A DNA stretch of 64,000 bases from Kribbella sp. VKM Ac-2569 (GTDB taxonomy: Bacteria; Actinomycetota; Actinomycetes; Propionibacteriales; Kribbellaceae), in NCBI RefSeq assembly GCF_004216905.1, contig NZ_SGXJ01000004.1, forward strand, positions 124,001 to 188,000, in the 5' to 3' direction. The notes below the pieces were generated by a model. That model saw only the letters and a list, made by a program, of their open reading frames with translations. It did no database searches and was not told the origin of the DNA. This document shows, one piece after another, positions 25,867 to 34,115 of this stretch (positions are counted from its first letter, which is position 1; each line of letters begins with the position of its first letter). The translations under genes and the position numbers were made by a program.

Positions 25867-26298
25867 TCACCGACCCGTGGTGTAGAACTCGGCGAGGCGC
25901 TGAATGGCTTCTGCCTTCGTCATCGCCTGCACCTGAGCTTCCGGGACGTGTGCCTCGACGATGAGTACTCTGACGATTCCGACCGGGATCGTCTCGGCAG
26001 GGACCTGAAGCTCCTGTCGGTCCGGGAGAACCTTGTCCTCGACGCACGCCCAGAACTCTTCGGCGGTCACGGCGAGCTGGTCGCGAAGGATGTGCGACCA
26101 GATGGACGGGCCGTGGCCGGTGCGATCGACAGGATGACTGATCCTGGTGTAGAGGATGCGACCGTCTGGCAGGGCGAACTCGTAGTTGACGTGATGGGTT
26201 CCGCGCTTACCCGTCGCACGTTTGCGTTCGGCCCAGCCTTCGGTGATGCAGAAGTTCTCGTGGTCCGTCCGGGTGGCCGGCCGGCGTCGCTCGCTCAT
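25867..26298 (-). CDS. Toxin of a TA pair, cytotoxic translational repressor-like
   Basis: 143 residues from the ATG eight bases after the antitoxin stop; the frame is open further up but lacks a good start. Matches the actinomycete family often named cytotoxic translational repressor of toxin-antitoxin stability system: RTDHENFCITEGWAERKRA, then HHVNYEFALPDGRILYTRISHPVDRT and SIWSHILRDQLAVTAEEFWACV. The His/Arg-rich centre would suit an mRNA interferase, but activity is inferred only from family naming and gene pairing. Confidence 0.75.
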   Translation of the reverse strand: MSERRRPATRTDHENFCITEGWAERKRATGKRGTHHVNYEFALPDGRILYTRISHPVDRTGHGPSIWSHILRDQLAVTAEEFWACVEDKVLPDRQELQVPAETIPVGIVRVLIVEAHVPEAQVQAMTKAEAIQRLAEFYTTGR

Positions 26299-26306
26299 GA
26301 CGTACG

Positions 26307-26717
26307 TCAGGCGAGCAGCCAGTCGCGCAGCTGCTGATCCGAAGAGAGCGCGACGATCTGGACAAGACCCCAGTTTTCGGCGTGGTTGGGCGCCAGGCGC
26401 AGGTGGTCGACCCATTCCTCGGCGTAGTCGCGGAGTGCGTCGATCATCTCTGCTACGGCGTCGTCGAGGGTGACCCCGTCAGCGGCAACGGGCAGCCCCG
26501 GAATGAAGAGCGACCAACTGTCGTTCTCGGCGACTACCTCGGCACCGGCGGGGCGGACGCGAGTCAGGAAGTGAACGAGCCGGTCTGCGTCGACGGCAGC
26601 AACCCGGCGCGAGTCGCGGGTCACCGTGGCCGGACGACCGTCATCGGCGGCATCGAGGATTTCCTTGAAATGCTCACGCGCCTCGCGCGCACTGCGGTAC
26701 TCGATCCCGGAGCTCAT
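26307..26717 (-). CDS. Antitoxin, Phd/YefM superfamily
   Basis: 136 residues. The N-terminal 45 residues (YRSAREAREHFKEILDAADD...ATVTRDSRRVAAVDADRL) are a Phd/YefM DNA-binding fold. The C-terminal part (about 60-136) is acidic and should wrap the toxin. Ribosome site AGGAGG just upstream. It precedes the toxin gene by eight bases and is preceded by a GTGTAC palindrome, so autoregulation is expected. Confidence 0.8.
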   Translation of the reverse strand: MSSGIEYRSAREAREHFKEILDAADDGRPATVTRDSRRVAAVDADRLVHFLTRVRPAGAEVVAENDSWSLFIPGLPVAADGVTLDDAVAEMIDALRDYAEEWVDHLRLAPNHAENWGLVQIVALSSDQQLRDWLLA

Positions 26718-26736
26718 GGCCGTCTCCCTCCTGTGG

Positions 26737-26754
26737 TGTGTACACAGCGTACAC
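26737..26754. promoter_or_regulatory. Toxin-antitoxin operator
   Basis: TGTGTACACA is a perfect 10-bp palindrome at 26737-26746, directly followed by GCGTACAC, which repeats its half-site. It sits about 20 bases upstream of the antitoxin start, where Phd-type antitoxins bind to repress their own operon. Confidence 0.6.
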
Positions 26755-26831
26755 GCCAGAGGATGTCGCCGCCGACTCGGACCACTCAGCCGTCGCGAAG
26801 CAGCGTCCTCTCGTTGGCCGGCACAGTCCGG

Positions 26832-27851
26832 TCAGTGGGGCAGGTCGAGACATTGGCGGGCCAGGCTCATTCGCCAGGTTGCGTCCTGGGCGGGCGTTGG
26901 TGACACATCGCGGCGTGCAGTCAGCAGACAATGATTCGCATTGCGGGCGGCCATGAGTGTTGGCAGGTGTTCCTCGAGGCCCGCCGGTAGCGGCCGCGTG
27001 GTGCGATAGCCGGCCAGGAAGGCGTCTCGGAGCCGTGGGTAGGCAGGATTGTCCGCGATCGCACCCGGATACCCAGCGAGGTTGCCGAGTAGTGGGCACA
27101 GGTCGTAGAGGAAGTAGCCCCAGCCGCAGTCGTCGAAGTCGAAGACACTGACCTGCCACTCAGAGCCGGCCCGTTGCAGGAAGCAGTTCCCGAGGATGTA
27201 GTCGGCGTGGACGATGCCGTAGGAGTCGCCAACGGAGTCGAGGGCGGTGAAGACGGCCCGGGTGCGATCGGCGATCTCGTTGTACAGGTGGAGATCCCGC
27301 CGATCCAAGAGATCTTCGATCCCGAACTCCGGTTGGTACGGCGATGCCGATGGCAAGAACATTCCGTCGGCATCCCACCGGGGCAGCGCGAAGCCACTCG
27401 GTGGACGGAACTGCGCGGACAGGTTGTGCAGCGACGCCAGCGCCTGGCCCAGCCGATGGACGGTGTCCTCGGTCAGCCCTTGCCCGGGCACCAGGACCTC
27501 GCCGTCTACCCAGGTCATCAGGTCGCACGTGAGTGCCGCGTCCCCGGCCGCGACTACAAGGTCACCGTTCCGAGCGGTGATCGGCCAGGGAACGAACAGC
27601 AACGGCTGATCAGCCCAGCCCTCGGCGACGGATCGGACGAACCGCAGTTCGGACCGGACCTGGTCGCTGGTGCGGTAGCCGGATCGGTGTACCCGGAGGG
27701 CGTAGCGCTCGCTGCCCGCCGTCACATCGAAGACTGTGTTGAGGCCGCGGGCGTGCAGGCGGAGGTCGACCGGCCCGGCCAGCTCATAGGCCGCCAACGC
27801 AACCCGCGCCAGCGCCTCCAGGGGGACCTCATCCGCGGTCTCAGGCGGCAT
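26832..27851 (-). CDS. APH-type phosphotransferase (homoserine kinase/aminoglycoside kinase fold)
   Basis: 339 residues. ATP-binding N-lobe with YALRVHRSGYR (Lys-equivalent region near 52), catalytic loop HADYILGNCFLQ and metal loop DFDDCGWGYFLYDL. It overlaps the LLM oxidoreductase start by 11 bases, so it is the last gene of the operon that begins with the acyl-CoA dehydrogenase. Possible substrates are homoserine-like or hydroxyacyl compounds rather than aminoglycosides, judged from context only. Confidence 0.82.
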   Translation of the reverse strand: MPPETADEVPLEALARVALAAYELAGPVDLRLHARGLNTVFDVTAGSERYALRVHRSGYRTSDQVRSELRFVRSVAEGWADQPLLFVPWPITARNGDLVVAAGDAALTCDLMTWVDGEVLVPGQGLTEDTVHRLGQALASLHNLSAQFRPPSGFALPRWDADGMFLPSASPYQPEFGIEDLLDRRDLHLYNEIADRTRAVFTALDSVGDSYGIVHADYILGNCFLQRAGSEWQVSVFDFDDCGWGYFLYDLCPLLGNLAGYPGAIADNPAYPRLRDAFLAGYRTTRPLPAGLEEHLPTLMAARNANHCLLTARRDVSPTPAQDATWRMSLARQCLDLPH

Positions 27852-28794
27852 TGGGTGCCAGGGAGCGGGCGGTTTCGAGGAGGTTGGTGCCGGTGGGGAG
27901 GGTGGCGATGATGGGGGTGTCGAGGCCGTTTTCCACGTAGCGGTTGATGTGGGATCGGCATTCGGCGGGGGTGCCGTGGACTATCAGGGCGTCGATGAGG
28001 TCTTCGGGGATGGCGGCCATGGCGGCGTTGCGGTCGCCGGCGGCCCAGGCGTCGCGCATCGGTTTCATGACCTCGCCGCGGCCGAGCCAGTCATGGAAGG
28101 CGGCGTACCCGGGCACGGTCAGGTACGTCGCGATCAGGAAGCGGCCGATGTTGCGGGCCATCTCGGCGTCCTCGGTGACGCAGACGAAGATGCGGGCGGC
28201 GAGTTCCTTGTCCGGGCCGAGCTCCTCGCGAACCCGGCGTACGTCGTCGGCCGACAACCAGTTCGTGATCGCGCCGTCGGCCTCGCGCGCGGCCAGGCGC
28301 AGCATCTGCGGACGGAGCGCGGCGAGCATGATCGCGGGCGGTACGTCGGGCGCCTTCTCCAGCCGGAACCGCCGGATCGTGAAGCTGTCGAACTCCCCGT
28401 CGACCTTCTCCCCCGCGAACGCCTGCCGCAGGAACCGCAGTACGTCGCGGGTCCGCGCCAGCGGCGGGTCGTACGCGATCCCGTTCCACCCGGTCACGAT
28501 CGTCTCCGACGACGCCCCGATCCCGAGCACGAACCGCCCCGGCGCGAGATCCGCCAACGCCGCCGCACTCATCGCCAGCGCGGCCGGACCACGCGTGTGC
28601 ACCGGTACGACAGCCGTCCCCAACCGCAAGGAAGAGTCCCACTCCGACGCGAGCACCAGCGGCGTGAACGCATCCGCGCCAGCCACCTCCGCCGACCACA
28701 GATCCGTGTACCCCAACTCGTGCAGCTCCGAGATCAGCGCGCGGTGATCACGCAGCGGTACGCCGGTCAGCGGGACGGTCAGACCCCAACGCAT
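27841..28794 (-). CDS. LLM-class F420-dependent oxidoreductase
   Basis: 317 residues. Luciferase-like TIM barrel: the N-terminal strand MRWGLTVPLTG, LRLGTAVVPVHTRGPAALAMSAAALADL at about 68-95, then RFVLGIGAS. The VHTRGP and GIGAS stretches are diagnostic of the F420-dependent branch. The start directly abuts the SDR stop. It probably oxidises or reduces an intermediate of the operon's pathway. Confidence 0.88.
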   Translation of the reverse strand: MRWGLTVPLTGVPLRDHRALISELHELGYTDLWSAEVAGADAFTPLVLASEWDSSLRLGTAVVPVHTRGPAALAMSAAALADLAPGRFVLGIGASSETIVTGWNGIAYDPPLARTRDVLRFLRQAFAGEKVDGEFDSFTIRRFRLEKAPDVPPAIMLAALRPQMLRLAAREADGAITNWLSADDVRRVREELGPDKELAARIFVCVTEDAEMARNIGRFLIATYLTVPGYAAFHDWLGRGEVMKPMRDAWAAGDRNAAMAAIPEDLIDALIVHGTPAECRSHINRYVENGLDTPIIATLPTGTNLLETARSLAPNAA

Positions 28795-29538
28795 TCAGAT
28801 CATCCTCTTCAGCAACGGCAGCGGCGCGAACCGCATCACCTGGGCGAGCGGCCACCACGGCCGCGCCGGCACGTACGCCTTCGCCTTCTCCGCCTCGATC
28901 GCGGCGACCATCGCGCGCACCCCCGGCTCGGTGTCGACGATGAACGGCGCATGCTCCACCCGTTCGTTCATCTCGGACCGGATGTACCCGGGATAGATCG
29001 TGCTGACCTTGATCGGTTTGCCCAGCAACTCCAGCCGCAGCCCCTCCCCGAGCGAGGCGAGCCCGGCCTTCGTGGCGGCGTACGTCGTGACCGTCTTCGG
29101 GAATCCGCGCAGCGCAGAGATCGACGCGATCAGCACTAGGTGGCCGGCGTTCCGCGCCCGGAACAGCTCGAGAGCCGCCTCGGCCTGGGCGAGCGCACCG
29201 ACGAAGTTGGTCAGCGCCGTGTCGCGGTTGGCGTCGAATCGGCCGGTGCCGAGCGGCGCACCCTTGCCGAGTCCCGCGTTCACGACGATCCGGTCCAGCG
29301 GCAGCTCGGCGTCGACCTCCCGGAACACCTTGAACACCTGGTCGTGATCGGTCACATCCAGGCTGTGGACAACGATCGTGGCCTGTGGATAACGCTCGGT
29401 CAGCTCGGCCTTGAGCGCATCGAGCCGCTCGGTCCGGCGCGCGGTCAGCGCCAGGTTGTGGCCCTTCGCCGCGAACTGCCGGGCCATCTCGGCACCGAGG
29501 CCGGAGCTGGCGCCGGTGATCAGGATGTTCCGTCGCAT
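28795..29538 (-). CDS. Short-chain dehydrogenase/reductase
   Basis: 247 residues from ATG. Cofactor loop TGASSGLG near 8-15, Asp in DVTDHD, NAG motif at about 86, catalytic Ser in LIASISAL and Y-x-x-x-K in TYAATKAG. The C-terminal PLLKRM end may hug the membrane. It lies between a histidine phosphatase and the LLM gene without gaps above eight bases, so it is cotranscribed. Likely NADP-linked (Arg after the Gly-rich loop region: TARRTERLD). Confidence 0.9.
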   Translation of the reverse strand: MRRNILITGASSGLGAEMARQFAAKGHNLALTARRTERLDALKAELTERYPQATIVVHSLDVTDHDQVFKVFREVDAELPLDRIVVNAGLGKGAPLGTGRFDANRDTALTNFVGALAQAEAALELFRARNAGHLVLIASISALRGFPKTVTTYAATKAGLASLGEGLRLELLGKPIKVSTIYPGYIRSEMNERVEHAPFIVDTEPGVRAMVAAIEAEKAKAYVPARPWWPLAQVMRFAPLPLLKRMI

Positions 29539-29546
29539 CGGGAGTC

Positions 29547-30200
29547 CTATCTGTACGTGAGCAGGTCGGCACCGACGTGGACATGCTCGTTGTAGCTCAC
29601 CACAGTCAGTCCGCCGCGGCCGGACACGACCTTGGTGATCGCGGTGTTGATCGTCACCGGGTTCAGCTTCGCCCACAGCCCGTCGCCACCGGACAGCAGC
29701 CGGCCCACCACGGCCGCGATCGGCCCGCCGGACGTGAAGACGAGCGCCGTCTCACTCTTCCCGAGTCGCTCGGCGGTCCGCCGTACCGCAGCCTCGGACC
29801 GGTCGCAGAACGCCTGGAACGTCTCGGTGTACCCGTCGCCACCGTCGATCCACCGCTGGGTTGCCGCGGTGAAGACGTCCTGGAAGGCCCGCTTCGGATT
29901 CCCGGTACGCGCGAGGTGGGCCACCATCACCGTGTGCCGCTTGTACGCCGGTTTGTGCGCGACAAGCACCTCCTGGTGGTCGAACTCGTCGAAGCCCGGA
30001 TCCACCTCCGCAGTCAACCCCGCCAGCGATGCGGTCTGCTGGTGCCGGTGCATCGAGCCGGCCACCACCAGCTCGGGCTGCACAAGAGCGAGCGTCTGCC
30101 CGAGCCGCTTCGCCTGCTGTTCACCGAGCTCCGACAGCTTGTCGTAGTTGCGTGCACCGAACGACGCCTGCGCGTGCCGAATCAGATAGATGACAGCCAC
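29547..30200 (-). CDS. Histidine phosphatase family protein
   Basis: 217 residues. Phospho-His motif LIRHAQASFG at 6-15, conserved Arg-containing segment GSMHRHQQT near 47-55, and the second catalytic His region VFTSGGPIAAVVG, in which the canonical His of the SHG motif is replaced (TSGG). That replacement is common in this actinomycete subgroup. It directly abuts the APH-type kinase gene. A kinase and a phosphatase in one catabolic operon suggest handling of a phosphorylated intermediate. Confidence 0.85.
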   Translation of the reverse strand: MAVIYLIRHAQASFGARNYDKLSELGEQQAKRLGQTLALVQPELVVAGSMHRHQQTASLAGLTAEVDPGFDEFDHQEVLVAHKPAYKRHTVMVAHLARTGNPKRAFQDVFTAATQRWIDGGDGYTETFQAFCDRSEAAVRRTAERLGKSETALVFTSGGPIAAVVGRLLSGGDGLWAKLNPVTINTAITKVVSGRGGLTVVSYNEHVHVGADLLTYR

Positions 30201-31250
30201 TCACGCCTGCCGGATGATCTTGCGGCAGCGCCGCTCGAGGAGATTCACCGGAAGCCAGAAGTTCTTGAACCGCGGGTTGCGGGTCTGCTTGTGGTGGTAG
30301 CGGTAGTAGATCTGCTGCGCGATCACAGCCAGCCGGAACAGCCCGAACACCTCGTAGAACGCCCAGTTCTTCGCCTCGAGCCCGGACCGCTTGACGTAGT
30401 ACTCCACGATCTCGTCCCGCGTGAGCATGCCGGGCGCGTCCGACGGTTGCAGCCGGAACCGGCGGAACGCCCAGTCGTCGTCGGCCTGCACCCAGTACGC
30501 GAGCGCGCCACCGAGATCCATCAACGGATCCCCTAGCGTTGCTAGCTCCCAGTCGAGTACGCCGACCACACGCAGCGGATCGTCCGGCGCCAGTACGACG
30601 TTGTCGAGCCGAAAGTCGTTGTGGATAACGCAGGTGCGTACGTCGGCCGGCTGATGAGCGGCGAGCCACTCCATCACGCGCTCGTAGCTCGGCACGTTCC
30701 ACGTCTTCGCCTTGCGATAACGCTCGGACCAGCCGGTGACCTGGCGTTCGACGTACCCCGCACCGCGACCGAGATCGGACAGCCCGGCCGCCTCAGGGTC
30801 GACCGCATGGAGCTCGGCGAGCGTGTCGATCAACGTGAAGCCGAGCTGTCGGGTCTGCACCGGAGTGAGGTCGACGCCCAGCGCGTGATGGCCGGGGATC
30901 GTCCCGACCACCCGCTCCATCACGTAGAACTCGGAGCCGACGATCGTCTCGTCCTTGCAGTGGGCAACCATTTCCGGGACGTACCGGAACACGGGCTTGA
31001 GGCCGGCCTGGATGCGGTACTCGCGGCCCATGTCGTGCGCGCTCTTCGCCTTCGTCCCCGCCGGTGGGCGACGCAGGATCAGGTCATGGCCTGGATATCT
31101 CAGCAAATACGTCAGGTTCGACGCTCCGCCGGAGAACTGCTTGACCTCGGGAAGCCCATCCGGCAAAGAGGTCTGCGCTCGCAGCCAGGTGTCGACCGCC
31201 GGTACGTCGAACGCGTCCTCCTCGCGGACCGCCCGCGCGCCATCACCCAT
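30201..31250 (-). CDS. APH-family kinase, ACAD10/LvaA-like
   Basis: 349 residues. Typical of phosphotransferases that accompany acyl-CoA dehydrogenases: FSGGASNLTYLLRYPGHDLILRRPP near 40-62, catalytic loop VIHNDFRLDNVVL and metal loop VLDWELATLGDPLMDLG. In ACAD10/11 and in LvaA of levulinate catabolism this domain phosphorylates a hydroxyacyl-CoA. It overlaps the upstream SDR stop by eight bases and is followed by a phosphatase with no gap. Confidence 0.85.
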   Translation of the reverse strand: MGDGARAVREEDAFDVPAVDTWLRAQTSLPDGLPEVKQFSGGASNLTYLLRYPGHDLILRRPPAGTKAKSAHDMGREYRIQAGLKPVFRYVPEMVAHCKDETIVGSEFYVMERVVGTIPGHHALGVDLTPVQTRQLGFTLIDTLAELHAVDPEAAGLSDLGRGAGYVERQVTGWSERYRKAKTWNVPSYERVMEWLAAHQPADVRTCVIHNDFRLDNVVLAPDDPLRVVGVLDWELATLGDPLMDLGGALAYWVQADDDWAFRRFRLQPSDAPGMLTRDEIVEYYVKRSGLEAKNWAFYEVFGLFRLAVIAQQIYYRYHHKQTRNPRFKNFWLPVNLLERRCRKIIRQA

Positions 31251-32028
31251 CCTTGCCCTCGGCCCGCTGCCGTGCCCGCGCCGCGATCTTCCGCATCTGC
31301 CGGTCGTACAGAGGCCGGGCGAAGCGCTTGGTGCGCCAGGCCAACGCAGCCGGCCGGTCGGGGATGATCAAGAACCGCTTCTTCTTGATTCCATCCAGGA
31401 CCGCGGCCGCAATGTCGTCCGCGGACCGCGGTGACTTCTCGATCAGCTGGCGCGCGGTCGCGCCCATCGCGCTGTCCGCGCCGCGGATCGAGTCCGCGAG
31501 GTTGGTCCGGAAGAACGACGGGCAGGCCACCGACACGCTCACGCCGTACGGATGCAGCTCGTGCGAGAGCGTCTCGGAAAGCGCGACGACGCCGGCCTTC
31601 ACCGTGTTGTACGAGCTCATCATCGGCGGGTGGACGAGACCGGCCGCGGACGCGGTGTTGACGATCTGACCGGAGCGCTGCCGTTTGAAGAGCGGCACGA
31701 ACGCGCGGCAGCCGCGGACCACGCCCATCAGGTTGATGTCGACGACACGGTCCCACTCGTCGAGCGTCTCGACGTCGATCCGCCCGCCGGTCGCGATCCC
31801 GGCGTTGTTCACCAGGATGTCCAGGCCGCCCCAGTTCTGCTCGCACCACGCGACCGCCGCGTCCCAGTCGTCCGGGCTGCGGACATCGAGCTTCAGGTAC
31901 GTCGTACCGCCGTCGGGACTGTCCTCGGCCAGGTCCGTGCTGAGCACCTGGTGGCCTTCAGCAACGAACCGCGCGACCAGCGCGGCTCCGAGCCCGCTGG
32001 CCGCGCCGGTGACGAGGACCCGACTCAC
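31243..32028 (-). CDS. Short-chain dehydrogenase/reductase
   Basis: 261 residues from a GTG that overlaps the acyl-CoA dehydrogenase stop (GTGA), with AGGAGG five bases before. TGAASGLG at 7-14, NNAG near 86, active-site Ser in NTASAAG and Tyr-x-x-x-Lys in SSYNTVKAG. SDRs occupy the equivalent place (LvaD) in hydroxyacyl-CoA operons of other bacteria; here the substrate is inferred only from that resemblance. Confidence 0.88.
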   Translation of the reverse strand: MSRVLVTGAASGLGAALVARFVAEGHQVLSTDLAEDSPDGGTTYLKLDVRSPDDWDAAVAWCEQNWGGLDILVNNAGIATGGRIDVETLDEWDRVVDINLMGVVRGCRAFVPLFKRQRSGQIVNTASAAGLVHPPMMSSYNTVKAGVVALSETLSHELHPYGVSVSVACPSFFRTNLADSIRGADSAMGATARQLIEKSPRSADDIAAAVLDGIKKKRFLIIPDRPAALAWRTKRFARPLYDRQMRKIAARARQRAEGKDG

Positions 32029-33266
32029 TTGGCCTCCTGAGCGCCTGCGAGGTACGACGCGAGCTCGATCCTCGCGATCACCCCACGATGCACCTCGTCG
32101 GGGCCGTCGGCCAGCCGCAACGCGCGGGCGCTCGTCCACGCGGCCGCGAGCGGGAAGTCGTCGGACAGTCCACCGCCGCCGTGCAACTGGATCGCCATGT
32201 CGATGACGTCCTGCGCCATCCGCGGTACGGCGACCTTGATCTGGCTGACCTCGCTCAACGCGCCCACGAGCCCCTGCGTGTCCAGCAGGTACGCCGTCTG
32301 CAGCACGAGCAGCCGTGCCTGGTTGATCGCGATCCGCGCGTCCGCGATCCGCTCGCGGTTGCCGCCGAGGTTGACGAGCGGCTTACCGAACGCGGTCCGG
32401 CTGGTTCCGCGCTGCAGGGCGAGTTCGAGAGCCTTCTCGGCCAGGCCGATCAGCCGCATGCAGTGGTGCACACGACCCGGTCCGAGCCGGCCCTGGGCGA
32501 TCTCGAACGCCTTGCCCGGTCCGACCAGGATGTTCGCGGCCGGCACGCGCACTTCGGTGAACGACACCTCGCCGTGGCCGTGCGGTTCGTCGTACCTGCT
32601 CATCGCGGGGAGCAGGCGCTCGACCTTCACGCCCGGGGTGTCCCGCGGGACGAGGACCATGGTGTGACGCTGGTACCGATGCGCCTCCGGCTCGGTGAGC
32701 CCCATGAAGATGAGGAGCTCGCAGTCCGGGTGGCCGACGCCGGTACTCCACCACTTGCGGCCGTTCAGGACGACCTCGTCGCCGTCCACGACGGCGGTCG
32801 CCTGCATGTTGGTGGCGTCGGAGGACGCGACGTCCGGCTCGGTCATGCAGAACGCGGAGCGGATCGTCCCGTCCAGCAACGGTTCGAGCCAGCGCTTCTT
32901 CTGGTCGTCGTTGCCGTACCGGAGCAGGACCTCCATGTTCCCAGTGTCCGGCGCGTTGCAGTTGAAGATGTACGGCGCGATGAACGAGCGGCCGGTCAGC
33001 TCCGCGATCGGGGCGTAATCGAGGTTGCTGAGGCCTTCGCCGTACTGCTCGTTCCCCGGCTCCGCGGGCGGGAGGAACAGGTTCCACAGGCCTGCGTCAC
33101 GGGCTTTCGCCTGCAGGTCCTTGATCATCGGTTGCGGCTGCCACGGGTCACCGGCGGTGCGGATCGCGGTGTGCAGTTCTGCCTCGACCGGCTCGATCTC
33201 GGTGCGCAGGAAGGTCTCCACGCGCGCGATAAGATCCTGAGCCCGGGCCGAAGGTTCGAACCCCAT
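32025..33266 (-). CDS. Acyl-CoA dehydrogenase, ACAD10/11-LvaC-like
   Basis: 413 residues from ATG with GGGAGGAG upstream; the frame is open for 22 further codons. Signature regions: RSAFCMTEPDVASSDATNM near 130-148, GRKWWSTGVGHPDCELLIFMG, and a C-terminal QLHGGGGLSDDFPLA. Length and the GGGGLSDD box fit the ACAD10/11-like branch that acts with an APH-type kinase. FAD enzyme of the cytoplasm. First gene of the operon, divergent from a TetR regulator. Confidence 0.9.
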   Translation of the reverse strand: MGFEPSARAQDLIARVETFLRTEIEPVEAELHTAIRTAGDPWQPQPMIKDLQAKARDAGLWNLFLPPAEPGNEQYGEGLSNLDYAPIAELTGRSFIAPYIFNCNAPDTGNMEVLLRYGNDDQKKRWLEPLLDGTIRSAFCMTEPDVASSDATNMQATAVVDGDEVVLNGRKWWSTGVGHPDCELLIFMGLTEPEAHRYQRHTMVLVPRDTPGVKVERLLPAMSRYDEPHGHGEVSFTEVRVPAANILVGPGKAFEIAQGRLGPGRVHHCMRLIGLAEKALELALQRGTSRTAFGKPLVNLGGNRERIADARIAINQARLLVLQTAYLLDTQGLVGALSEVSQIKVAVPRMAQDVIDMAIQLHGGGGLSDDFPLAAAWTSARALRLADGPDEVHRGVIARIELASYLAGAQEAK

Positions 33267-33305
33267 CAAGACTCCTCCCTCTCGCCTTGACCGTAGCTCA
33301 GCCCC

Positions 33306-33318
33306 TAAGCAATGCTCA
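33306..33318. promoter_or_regulatory. Candidate TetR operator
   Basis: TAAGCA-A-TGCTCA, arms matching at five of six positions, in the 45-base divergent gap and over the first TetR start codon. Weak because the arms are short and no second copy was found. Confidence 0.3.
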
Positions 33319-33911
33319 ATGGCATGGATCACCGGATGTCAGCGGAGGACCGCAAGAAGCAACTGGTCAAAATCGGCCTGATGATGCTTCGCGACCAACC
33401 GATCCATGAGCTGTCCATCGACGCGATCGCCGGCGAGGCCGGGATCTCCCGCGGGCTGCTGTTCCACTACTTCCCGAGCAAGCGCGACTACTACCTCGCC
33501 GTCATCTCCGCGGCCGGCCGCCGCCTGCTCCGGGTCACGAAACCGGACGAGACGCTGGCGCCCGAGCAGCAGCTCCGCGAGATGCTGGTCCAGTTCGTCG
33601 CCTTCATCTCACGCCGCCGTGCCGCCTATATCTCGTTCGTCCGCGGTGCCGCCGGCGGCGACGACTTCGCGGTCAAGGTGTACGACGAGACGCGCGCGGG
33701 CCTGACGAAGCGCATCCTCACCTACCTCGGCACCCCCGAGGTCGCCGACGAGCCCGCGTCCCGCGAGTACCTCCGCATCCACGCGTGGCTCTCGTATGTC
33801 GAGGACCTGGCGATCGAATGGTCCGGCCTCCCCGAGTCCGACCGCCCGTACACCGCCGGCGAGCTCATCGACCACACGACCGAGGCCCTGTACCTCCTGC
33901 GCAAGCTGTAA
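33312..33911 (+). CDS. TetR-family transcriptional regulator
   Basis: 199 residues. HTH at about 22-65 (IHELSIDAIAGEAGISRGLLFHYFPSKRDYYLAVI, split here for length: recognition helix GLLFHYF). Three in-frame starts (33312, 33324, 33336) lack a clear ribosome site; transcripts may be leaderless. Divergent from the acyl-CoA dehydrogenase operon, so acyl-CoA-responsive control is plausible. Confidence 0.88.
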   Translation: MLNGMDHRMSAEDRKKQLVKIGLMMLRDQPIHELSIDAIAGEAGISRGLLFHYFPSKRDYYLAVISAAGRRLLRVTKPDETLAPEQQLREMLVQFVAFISRRRAAYISFVRGAAGGDDFAVKVYDETRAGLTKRILTYLGTPEVADEPASREYLRIHAWLSYVEDLAIEWSGLPESDRPYTAGELIDHTTEALYLLRKL

Positions 33912-34049
33912 TTCTCTCCCACGCGCATCCATCTACCGACGAGCCCGCCCACGCCCCAACCAGCTGAGGCGCTGCACCCCTCGGAGGCCAGCCGGCGAAT
34001 TCTCGGCGCTGGGAGTGGGTGCTCGAGCAGCATGCCCGCGACGCAGGTG

Positions 34050-34097
34050 GGTTGGGGAGGATTACTGCCCGATCCGGGTAGGAAATCCTCCCCAACC
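34050..34097. terminator. Bidirectional hairpin terminator
   Basis: Perfect 14-bp stem: GGTTGGGGAGGATT paired with AATCCTCCCCAACC. The 20-base loop holds a second stem CTGCCCG/CGGGTAG. It lies between the convergent TetR gene and the M81 peptidase gene, so it can serve both strands. Confidence 0.8.
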
Positions 34098-34115
34098 GCT
34101 GACTCCGAGGCGCGA

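Noticed and set aside
26632..27397. Alternative frames overlapping the second APH kinase
   Set aside because: They lack kinase motifs; the HADYILGNCF and DFDDCGWG motifs fix the true frame.
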